Shown here: one piece after another, positions 38,201 to 50,200 of the stretch | Position numbering within the stretch: the first letter of the stretch is position 1 | Layout of the letters: every line of letters begins with the position of its first letter | DNA from: Corbicula japonica | Lineage: Eukaryota > Mollusca > Bivalvia > Venerida > Cyrenidae | Assembly (NCBI GenBank): GCA_038501625.1 | Contig: JAZAYU010000079.1 | Location: 1,426,001 to 1,490,000, forward strand | Length of the DNA stretch: 64,000 nucleotides | Reading direction: 5' to 3' | Notes under the pieces: generated by a model | The model's input: only the letters and a program-made list of their open reading frames with translations | Databases searched by the model: none | What the model was told of the DNA's origin: nothing | Made by a program: the position numbers and the translations under genes

Positions 38201-41200
38201 AATGATGGCTGAAAAAAAAGTTATTTCCAAATTTTAATATTTCAATTTTCATTGGCTGGTTTTTTTCTCTTAAAATTTCTGAACTGGAAGTGTCATAGTA
38301 AGTTTTAAGAATAAAAATTTGGAATTCAGAAGAACACAAATTGACATTTTACTAAAACCAACATATTTTCCTTCAGAGGTATGCATTTTAAGCAGGTTCA
38401 CAGACATGTTTACAGTATACAGAAATACCTTCTTATGATAATATATGAATAAAGAGCATGACTACAAATAAAAGTGATTCCTTTAAACATTTTGATTTTA
38501 ACAGAAAACAAGAAACATTTCACTGATTATGGCCCCCTCCAAAGAAGAGGAGGTATATTGGTTTGCACATGTCGGTAGGTTGGTCAGTCGGTCGGTCGGT
38601 CCGTAACCACCTTGTCCAATCAATAATTAGACAATGCTTTCACCTTTGGTCCTCCAATTGGGTAGGGAGGTTTGTCATCACCTGTAGATTGTTTTTATAA
38701 GTTTTTCATTTAAATCCACAATTACTGTACAAATGCACACACTAAAACCCTCTCTCGAAGTCAGAAACCTGGCACTATCATAAGCTTAGTTTGTTATCAA
38801 TGATATAGAAAATACGACACCTTATATTCTCACTAGGTGATATCCTTACCTGGCGTGAGATCTTGGGCTTCATCAATGAGAATACAGTCACAGCCACGCA
38901 GTTTGGGTTGTGAAAGCTGGTATAATTTAAGGTAGCCATCATGAGTCATGCCAATCTTCTTGTCATTGAAATCCTTCATCCTCTCCCAGATGTAGCGGGC
39001 ATCTTGTGCATAGCCCTGAACATCCCCAAACACAGAAAATAAACTGAATCATATGTATCTTTTTAGGAACTTTCTGAGTCATTTACAGCTGATTTTTACA
39101 GTGAGCTGAAATTCATTAACCCTTTCCTCCATAGACACATCTTTATTGCATGGGTGAACAGTTTAGATCCAGATCAGCTGGCACATCCGTGCCATTTGAT
39201 CAAAATCTAAACTGTTCGCTTTTTTATTTGTTATTCGTTGATTGGTTATTTCTGACCAAAATGTGACCAGTGCAGATCCTGATCAGATGGCATGGATGTG
39301 CTGGCTGATCTGGATCTTCACTGGTTGCAGATGCGTAAAAATCTGTATATATGGAGGAAAGGGTTAAAAATGTGAGCATGTGTTTATTTTATTGAATATT
39401 TCCATGAATTTCTGGCTATACCGTTGTATAATTCAAAGAGTCATGAACAGAATGAATGAATGAAAGATTATGAAGGTCACCTGTTTTGACTGTAAATCAA
39501 TAGGTATCTTGAGCCCAGTTTTCTCATGGATCTTGGTTTCTGGCACATGCTGTATGTCAATGTTTGGGTCAGCAGAGGCAAAGAAGCTCTCTAGTGTGGA
39601 GAGGACATTTTTTGCCTGTATGAACAAGTTCTCTCCCTTTCTCGCTTTCAGGTTCTGGGTTAGTGTATAAACCTTCAGATTAAACAGTTTATGCTGATAC
39701 CTACAAAACAGTCAATATGGAGTTACCTATAAAACAGTCAATATGGAGTTACCTGTAAAACAGTAAATAAGAAGTTACAGGGCTTTTATTTGGTAGATTT
39801 TATAGCCGATATTGGGTCATATTCCCCATGGCAAAACATATACTTTTTTCAAATTTGAGAAGAAAAATTCCAAATTAAATGAAAACAAAGTTTTTCTGAG
39901 AAAAAAAACCTGTGTTACCTGTGTCATTACCTTATTAAAATATTATAGCTTGTTAGTTAATCTGGCATCATTTGTTACTTTTCATCTAGAAATTATTGAT
40001 AATATTAAATATGTGTAAAACTTTTTATTCCCCAATGATGCAAAAATATTCTCAATTTCTGGCAAAACTACAGCACTAAAAATGGAGTTACCAGTACAAC
40101 AGTAAATATGTTTGTTTGTCTACTGACTTAAGATGAATAAAATCAGCAATGCTTGCATCTGCTACTTCTTATCTGTTTAAATAGTCTAAACATAAGAACT
40201 GAAGCAAATGAAGCCAAATGTAAACAGCCCCAATCAAGAATTAAGCTGAAATATTACCTTCTTCCAAACATTTGGTAGGCCAAAGAATGACCTGTTCTGC
40301 ACTCCACATTGCGGGGAAATTTGTTCTTTGCATGATCACACACTGACCTAAAAAAGCAATAAAATAGTAAAACATTAAACTCATAAGTTCATAATTAACT
40401 TCAACAATTTATTATGTTTAATTCTCAAATCTATCTAATACTTTTATTTTCCAATATTATTATAAAAATAATTTTTCATTTTTTAATGGCCACAATAATA
40501 GTGCAATCTGTGCCCAAGATCACAAAACTAAATCTGGAGATCAGTCTCAAATCTCAAGGATCTGATTGGCTGAAATGGCGACCAGTCGCCATTTCTGCCA
40601 ATCAGATCCTTGAGATTTGAGACTGATCTCAAAACTTAGTTTTATGATCTTGGGCCCTGGTGTAGCTATAATTCTGGTAAATAATAAAATAAAGTAAGAT
40701 ACTTGTTGTAGACGACTAGCAGGAACTTCTTGTCAGGTCTCAGCTGGGTATATCTAACCAGTGTTGTTGTCTTTCCCGTCCCTACAACACAACATTTCTG
40801 TTAACACTTTACTTCATAGATTTGCCTTTACTGCATTGGTGAATACTTTAACCCTTTCCTCCATAGATATGCATATTTACGCATATGCGAACTGTGTAGA
40901 TCCAGATCAGCATATCCTTGCCATCTGATCAGGATCTGCACTGGAAGCATTTGGTCAGCAATAACCTTACAAATTAGAAAGCGAACAGTGCAGATCCTGA
41001 TCAGACAGCACGGATGTGCTGGCTGATCTGGATCTACACTGTTCGCCCAAGCAATAAAGGTGTGTATGGAGGAAAGGGTTAATAGTGTAGATTCAGATCA
41101 GCTGGCATATCCCTGCCAACTGATGAGGATCTGCTCTGTTCACTTTTTGGTAAGAAATACCCTAATAAATACAAAATCAAAAAGTGCAGATCCTGATCAG

Positions 41201-44200
41201 AGAGAATGGATGTGCTGGATGATCTGGATCTACACTGTTTGCCCACACCATAAAGGTATACATATATGGAGGAAAGGGTTAATGAGCAAGAAAGGACTTA
41301 AACATCCAAATAATCGATTTCAAATGATTGTTTTCTCAGTTTAGATTGAAATAAAAAGGCTAAAAATTTAAATAAGAGATCATTAGAAGCTATGGATTAG
41401 CAAAGTATGAGGTGATTAGAAGCTCAGTAATAAGTCATTAGAACCTATTTAGTCTGACTTTTTAAGAGGAAACTAGAATCGGCTCAAGAAGTTAAGGTTT
41501 TTCTCAGAAAGAGGTTATTAGAAGTTATGGCCTAGCTCAGATTGAATGTGAACTAGAATCGTGCCTATGGGGAATACTCACCCCCATCCCACATAATAAT
41601 TTTAAAAGCTATGGTATGGCTTAGTAAGAGGTAATTTGAAGCTATGGTTTGGCCCAGAGAGTGATTATAAGAAGCTATGCCTTAGCTTAGTAATCCCTAG
41701 CCATCTTAAGCAAGCTCTTAACACAGACTACTCACACACCAAGTTTGATGATATAAGCTCAATCCAGTGTTAAGTTATTGTCTAGATAAGCAAATTTTAT
41801 TTTTAGTAAAAATGACCTTGACCCCAAATACAATTTTATGTAGTCTCAACAAAGACTACCTAAAAACCAAGATTTATGATAAGAGATCTCTCTAACCAGT
41901 GTCAATTTGTTGTGCAGAAAAGAAATTTTAGCTTTAGTAACATTGACCTTGACCCAATGACCCCAAATACAATCCCTTGCAAGGTCAAAACCCCGGCTAC
42001 CTTCATCCAGCTTTATTGAGAAAAGCTCAAACCTTTCTCAAGTTACTGTTTCAGACAAAGAATTACTATGTTTAAGTAACAGTCAACGTGACATTGACCC
42101 ATCGACCCCAAATATGCAAATATGTCAAGCTCTTAACTCAATCTACCTAAACACCAAATATAGTGATTATTGCTCAAAGCAATACAAGTTTTGTCCAGAT
42201 AAGAATGGACAAGTGCAAATTGATATGCATGGGGGACATAAAAAGCACCATATAATGGGTTATTTTCGCGATCAAAAATTTTCACGGTTTTACCATATTT
42301 TAAATGTTCGCGGTTGTTATTTTAGCGTATTAGCGCCATCAAAAATTAATATTCGCTTTTTTACTGTTATTGTGCATTCATACTGCTATAATTCTTTTAA
42401 TCCAGTACAAGCCAATGTACATGTGTAAAATTAAGTATTATTAGAAGACGTGTTTGCAATGGTGTTAAAGCTGTGACTTTAACAGTGGTATTTTATCAAA
42501 CTGTTATAAATCAAATTGCCTGTAGCATAATTGACATCTGTTTTAATAACAAAGGTGATAATGATTTTATCGACGGAATAATGACAGTGACCAACACAGA
42601 TATAGACTTTATGAAGCGATAATTAACCTTTAGGCCGCTGGCTCAGACAATTTTAAAGCCTGTTCAAACAACTTATTTAGTATCGCTCATCTGCATTGTT
42701 TGTTAAGCATGGTATATGCAGCAAATTTTGAAAGTATGAAATAATCTATACCAATGACCGTTCAGTCTAGCAATATAGCGCACTTCACAAAAGTAAGTTT
42801 GGGAAATTTTGGCGTTTATTATTTTAGCAAATTTACGATGATCGCGAAAATATTATGCTCATGAAAATAACCCATTATACGGTGTCCTGGAACCAAAAAA
42901 AACCCCTCTGAGATATGATAATGCAATGTAGTTTATCATCAGATGACCACCATCCAACCCCTTCAACCAAAACTTACCACCTCAGTTAGTTATAATTAAT
43001 AGAATTTTACCAGCAAAGGCAACAATTTTGATGACTTCCTTTGGTCCGGCTTTGTGTTTAATGATCCGCAGTTGTTCATGGGTCAATCTTACACTCTCAT
43101 CACCAGAGCTGAAGAAAAAAAGCGCAATTCTGCTTTTAAAATCATTTAACAAAAGACGACAAAATATATGTATAATAATTTTAACATTAAACACAAAATT
43201 CAAAAACTTAATACCATTCTGGTTGTGTAATCAAGAGGACAGGAAATGAATCAATTACAAAGTGACTACATATATTCACAGTTTATCTGAAATCTGAACT
43301 GGTTAGAAATAATTGCAACAGAAGAAAATCTAACAACCAACATGAGAAATAATTCAAAACTTGGGAACTATAAATCTAGATAGACTTAAACCCTATATGC
43401 CATTTATACATTTCTTTCTGCATGTTCATGTGCTACCAGTGTAGATCAAGATCAGCCAGCACTGTTCCCTTCTTAGTCAGAAATATTCTAATAATTTTAA
43501 AAAGAGTGTAGATCTTGATCAGATGGCATGTATGTGCCAGCTGATATGAATCCATAGGTGGATCCAGGATTTGTAGTTAGGGGGGGCGGAAAATAAACAG
43601 TCCGTCAGGGGGTCCAGGGGGCCGTAAGGGCCCCGGTGGGTCCAGGGCAAAGCCCTGGCCAGGGGTCCAGGGGGCCGGAGGCCCCGTGAAGCTCCCGTGT
43701 TTTAGTCATTTCTAAGGGATTCATATGCACATTTCCAGAACCTCAAATATACTTTCCCAGGGTATACAATACAATGTACGAGAGCTCTAATCTACTGTGT
43801 GCTTAAGGTATGAATCAAACGGAGGCAAAAATAAGATCTTTTGCACAATATATATTTTGAATGTTTGCGTGTTTCCCACTTAATGCATCCATGTTTGTTG
43901 ACTCACTTTACTCAAAGGAAAAATATAAATGGAAGTAAGTGAAAGCGGGAATATTTAAAATACAGAAACGTATTTTACTATGAACATTTAAACTGAATTC
44001 AAGCAAGAGGAAAAATATAGCAAACACGTAAACTTAGGTATCACAATCGCATTTTGGGTTAGGGAGGGGACGTAAAATTAAAATGATGATATTGATGATG
44101 AAATTTTCGTGCTGCAGCTCTGCTAAAAAAACTCGTCAACATCTTCTGACGTTTCGGCGCGTCAATTGTTGTTGACAATTCTAATCAACCCAAAGATAGA

Positions 44201-47200
44201 ATAAAATACGGAAAATTCAAAGGAAAAAGTTGAAACGCAAAGTTTGAAGGTCGAATCAATTTCAGTAGATAGTAGATTAGTCTCAATAATTCGACTGCAA
44301 GCACAGACCCATTATCATACGGACGTTTTCGTTGTCTGTCCTTTACGTCTCAAGCAGTTACGATCAAAACTGTGGTGGAAATCGACCCGATTTAAATTCT
44401 TTTTTTCACATCCACATGAAAATTTCAACACTGGTATGTCAAATATCGTTATAAAACATAAATAATGATAAAAGTAACAATAAAATGAACATTCTACTTG
44501 AATGTGGCTTCTCAGGTATGTAAATTAAAAAAAATATATGTTTAATATGCTTTATGAAGCAGGCAAAAGATTGAAAAGTTGCGATTCATTTTCCGATCGG
44601 CGGCATATAGAAATAGAAGGAAAATTTTCCGCATTGATTTGAATAGTAACTGGGTTGTGCGCGAAGAGCGACCATCGTATATATAGAAAAGCTCTTGTTG
44701 CGCACAAATAGTTGGGCTAATTGTAGATTAGATCACGATGTTTTGTAAAGCATCTAAATATATCATATAATTTTTTAAACAGCCGTTGGATCATGTTAAA
44801 ATCTTACAAAAAATGAGAATGAATTGTTTGTGAATTGTTCGTTATGTCATTGTATTAGTGTACTCATAGTCTCGAAACTTATTGCACGCGTAGCGTGCGA
44901 AAAAGTTTTGAAATTTATATATTATATTTTCCTATATATCATATTTCATTACAGAGAAAAAAACTTTGCTTGGGCAATTTTAGGGGGGGCGTACGCCGGG
45001 TCCGCCCCCCACTGGATCTGCCTATGTGAATCTATATTGCTTGCCCATGCTATAAAAATCGTATCTAATGAGATAACAGTGGTTTTTATAATTGGTATTC
45101 AAAAAACAACACTCAAATATACGTAGGGCATGTTTTCTGAAAAATCAATGTAATGAACTCAACTTGCTTTTTGTTCAATTCCATTAATTTTTCACAGAGT
45201 TACTTATAGAAATTTATTAACTAAACTGCTAACAGTGTAGACCCTGATCAGATTATGCAGATGCTCAGACTGACCTGGGTCTGCACTGATTGAATATGTC
45301 ACACACAGAAGCTTAAATGGGATATGGTATTCAAGTGTAACCTGTATTTCACCAGAGATTGTTGACCCTTGCTTTCTGACATGACTGACTGAAGATCTGA
45401 ACAGCTGGACGCTGATGTATTCTCAAACAAATACAGGGCATAAAACAATCTGTAATGCATCCTGAAAAACATCAAATACAAAACAATTTATAATTATCCT
45501 GTAAACATCATTTACATAACAATATGTAATCATCCTGAAAAACATGGTAATAAAACAATATGTAATCACCCGGAAAAACATCAATTATAAAACAATATGT
45601 AATCATCCTAAAAACATGTGTTATAAAACAATATGTTATCATTCTGAAAAACATAGGGCATAAAATAATTTCTAACGCATGCTTAAAACATCAGTAAAAA
45701 ACAATTTATAATGCACCGTGAAAAATATCAGTTGAAAATTATCTTTAATCATCTTGGAAACCATAGGGCATGTTTTGAGAATGACTGTCCTTCTTAATAT
45801 ATGAGTAGCGATATGAAATTACTTACTCAAGTAAACAAAGGCTAATATGGGTTATTTAACCCTTTCCTCCATATACACACTTTAATGACATGAGCGAATG
45901 GTGCAGATCCAGATCAGCCTGCACATCTGTGCCATCTGATTAAGATCTGCACTGTTCGCTGTTTGATTCATAAGGTTTTTCTGACCAATAAAAGAACAGT
46001 GCAGATCCTGATCAGATGTAGCTGATGATCTGGATCTACACTGGTCGCACATGCGTAAAAAAGCGTATGTTCGGAGTAAAGGGTTAAATAAAATATCTTT
46101 GAGAACAGATGGATTTTCATTTAAAGACACAATTTTAAACAGTGTGGTACAATTTTGCAGACAACTTTTCAGAACTCTTTTTTCTCCATTGTATCATATG
46201 AATTATGAGGAAATACCAACCCATTCCAGACATCTGAAGACTTGGCCAGCTTGAATGCATACAGGAATGAAGCAATGCAGTAAAGACACTCTATGATTTC
46301 CTTGTAGGTACACTGAGAGGAGCTGACCGACAAACATTTTATTATCTCCTGAATCTCGTACACATTGTGAGCAACTATTACCAAGATGGTAATCACTGAC
46401 CAGGGGTTAGGGCTCTGTAAGAAAATATACACTACTCGTAAGCTGTAACCAAATATGTGTAATAATTGTGGTAGTTGAGAAATAAGTATAAACAAGCTTT
46501 GATTTTCTACATGTAACTCGGCTATCATTGAGTTAGTTCCAAACTAGTACACTTGTACCATCTTGCCATACTAGCTTTTATGGTGACTTGGTAGAGCATG
46601 GAAATGGTCCAGGTTTCGATCCCTGGTTAGGTGTGGATTTTTGTTACATTTATTTGATATTTTTTAAAAAAGATACAAATTCCATATCAAATTACCAAAT
46701 AAAATGTACAGTCAATGCTATCACAAGCAGCCAGCCAAGGTTTACTAAAAAGACTGTTTTATAATTTTCAAAATGTAATTTATCTCTTTCCTCCATATAT
46801 ATATATATGTGTTTTTACTCTTGTGTGACGAGTGTAGATCCAGATCAGCCTACATATCGATGTCATCTCATCTGGATCTGCACTAGTCACATCTTGGTCA
46901 GAAATCTAATAAATCTAACAGAGAACAGTGTAGATCCTGATCAGATGGCACAGATATTCCCAATGATCTTGATCAATACTGTCCACACAATAATGGTGTA
47001 TCTATGGAGGAAAGGCTTAAACACACATGACAAGTTCGAAAACTGTTGTTTGAACTCTCAATGAGAGGCATACCCCGTGCGTGAGACAGTCGTTCATTCT
47101 CTCCTCTATTAGACCTTTAGCCCAGCAGTATTTACTGTGCTTCTCCAAACACTGCAACATGTTCAATGCTGTCACTGGCTTGAAGTTCTTCATGTATCTG

Positions 47201-50200
47201 TTTAAAAGAAGTTAAAAATACAGGCATACAGCTAGAACAATTCTGATATCACACAAATGTGGATCCTGGAATTATTATAGCACAGTGCTTGAAATTTGAG
47301 TACATCAACTAATCTTTTACTCCATATATAGGCATCTTAACACATGTACAATCAGTGTAGATCCAGATCAGCCACCATATCTGAGGTGTTTAATTAAGAT
47401 CAACACTGATTGCACCTTGAGCAGAAATAACTTTAAACAAGAAGCTGTGTTCGGACAACACATATGCCCCCGGTAGCAAAGTTTGTCATGATAAAAATTT
47501 AATACACAAAGTTAATACACAAAGGGGCACAGTGTTAACACAGCAACTAAAATCACAAGTTCGTTCTAAATAATGAAAACTAGAATTTGGTGTTCAGCTG
47601 AACATGTATCGCCTGCTTGCAAAAAGTTGAAACATGGACCTGTCATATATTATGTACGATAAAAAGATGTAATTTAAGTTGCATTGCAATACTACAAAAT
47701 AAAAAATTTTCATTGATCGGTTATTATCTTTATTGTAAATTCTACTAATAAGCAAAATTATGTTTTATGTAAAAATAATTCAAAGGAGAACAACTCAAAT
47801 CAGATATAACTTCATTAAAACAGATGACATATTAAGTATTGTGTCAAAAGAACAATTACTTTCCAAGCCATAAGCAATTAAGTTTCAGGTTAAAGTAAAT
47901 TAAAAGGGGCATTACTAAAAAAGTAAGATTTATCATTCTTGGTGTCACATCTGCTTTGTTAATGCAGATGACATATTTCGAATATTAGGAAAACAGAACA
48001 AGTACTTTCAATTTTATAGGCAACATTAAGTACCATATTATAGTCATTTAAATGGGGCATAACTGGAAAAATAGTGAAACAGGAGTTATCAATCTTGTTG
48101 TCACCAATGGATTTGTTCATGAAGATGATATATTCAAATTATTAAGTTAAAAGGACAAGGACTTAAAATTATAGGCAACATGAAGTTCCATATTAAAATA
48201 TTTAAAAGGGACAGAACTGCAAAAATAGTCAAACAGAAGTTATCATTCTTGTTGGAACAGATGGCTTTGTTCATTCAGATGTTATATTCCAACTTGCTGA
48301 AACAGGTTGACCATTTCTCTAAGTACAAAGTGGGGAGATAACCGTAGCTGGAGTTATGTAACTTGTCTGGGTCATGACCTGTGCACTGTTAAGTAAGTGT
48401 GTTAACTTTCATACTACTGTTCTTTGCAGAAATTGAGAAATATCTTACTGGCAGAAACACCAGGTTAACCATTTATCTCCAAGTACAAAATGGGGAGATA
48501 ATCCAAGAAAAAAGGTATCTACAGTTTTGTTTCTTGTAAGAGTCATGACCGGTGCAAGGTTAAGTAAGTGTGTAAACTTTCATGCTAATGCTCTTTGTAG
48601 AAATCGAGAAATATCAAACTTGCCAAAACAGGTTAACCATTTATTTCCAAGTAAAAAATGGGGAGATAACCCCAGAAATAAGATAGGCAGGTTTATGTAA
48701 CTTGTCAGGGTCATGACCTGTGAACTGGTTAGTAAGTGTGTAAACTTTTATGCTAATGCTCTTTGTAGAAATTGAGAATTATCCAACTTGCCAAAACAGG
48801 TTTACCATTTATTTCTAAGTACAACATGGGGAGATAACTCCAGAAATAAGATAGGCAGAGTTATGTAACTTGTAAGGGTAATGATTTTGGCACTGTTAAG
48901 TAAGTGTGTAAACTTTCATGCCAAAGCTCTTTGTAGAAATTGAGAAATATAAAACTTGCTGAAACAGGTTAACCATTTATCATCAAGTACAAAATGGGGA
49001 GATAACCCTGAAATAAGACAGCAAGAGTTATGTAACTTGTTAGGTACATGATCTAAGAACTGTTTAGTAAGTGTTAAACTTTTATGCCAATGCTCTTTGT
49101 AGAAATTCAGAAATATCCAACTTGCCGAAACATGTTAACCATTTATCTCCAAGTACAAAAAGGGGAGATAACTCTGAAATAAGATAGCCAGAGTTATGTA
49201 ACTTGTAAGGGTCATGACCTAAGAACTGTTAAGTAAGTGTGAAAACTTTTATGCCAATGCTCTTTGGGGAAATTGAGAAATGCTCAACGTGCCGAAAAAG
49301 GTTAACCATTTTTCTAAGTATATAAATGGGATATAACCCCATAAATAAGGTACCCAGAGTTATGTTACTTGTCAGGGTCATGACCTGTGAACTGTTTAGT
49401 AAGTGTGTAAACTTTCATGCCAATGCTCTTTGTAGAAATTGATAAATATCCAACTTGCCGAAAAAGGTTAACCATTTTTCTAAGTACAAAAAGGGGAAAT
49501 AACCCCAGAAATAAGGTACCCAGAGTTATGTAACTTGTCAGGGTCATGACCAGTGAACTGTTTAGTAAGTTTGTAATGCTCTTTGTAGAAATTGAGAAAT
49601 ATCCAACTTGCCGAAAAATGTTAACTGGACGGACGTACGGAAGGACGGATGGTTCAATCACTAGATGCGGGGGGCATATAAATCTAAAACCAAACAGTGC
49701 AGGCTCATCTGAATCTACACTGTTCTCCCACACAATATATATGAAAAGGGTTAGTTTTATAAGCAAAAAAGAAAATTATCTCAAAACAAAATTTCTGCCT
49801 AATTAGCTAATTCACACATTCTCTAATTTAGCAAATTTGACACATATTTTCTAATTTAATAACTAAAATTATGCAATTACAGGATAACATTAACCAAATA
49901 TATGTTTACCTGATCAAGTTAATGAGATATGTAGCTGGAGTCTTCATGTTGTTTTTGTGCATTGTACGCTGCATGTACGCTCGACTATCATCAACATCAG
50001 CCTTTAACTTGTGATAAAGCTTTTTCCATGGCACAAACTGGAAATAAAAATACATGTTTATGTACCTGAGTAACTCTTCTATGGATTTATGATATTTTAA
50101 AGCAAAACATTATTATGACACAAAGATTACCTACCAGTACTTATTTATACTATCTGTATATTGCGTACTTCATAAGTTCAGAAACTTGAATCTATATGAT

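Noticed and set aside
49365..49766. 133-codon minus-strand open frame
   Set aside because: Lies across tandem repeat units and the right half of a MITE; the peptide repeats itself with the DNA unit and has no protein character.
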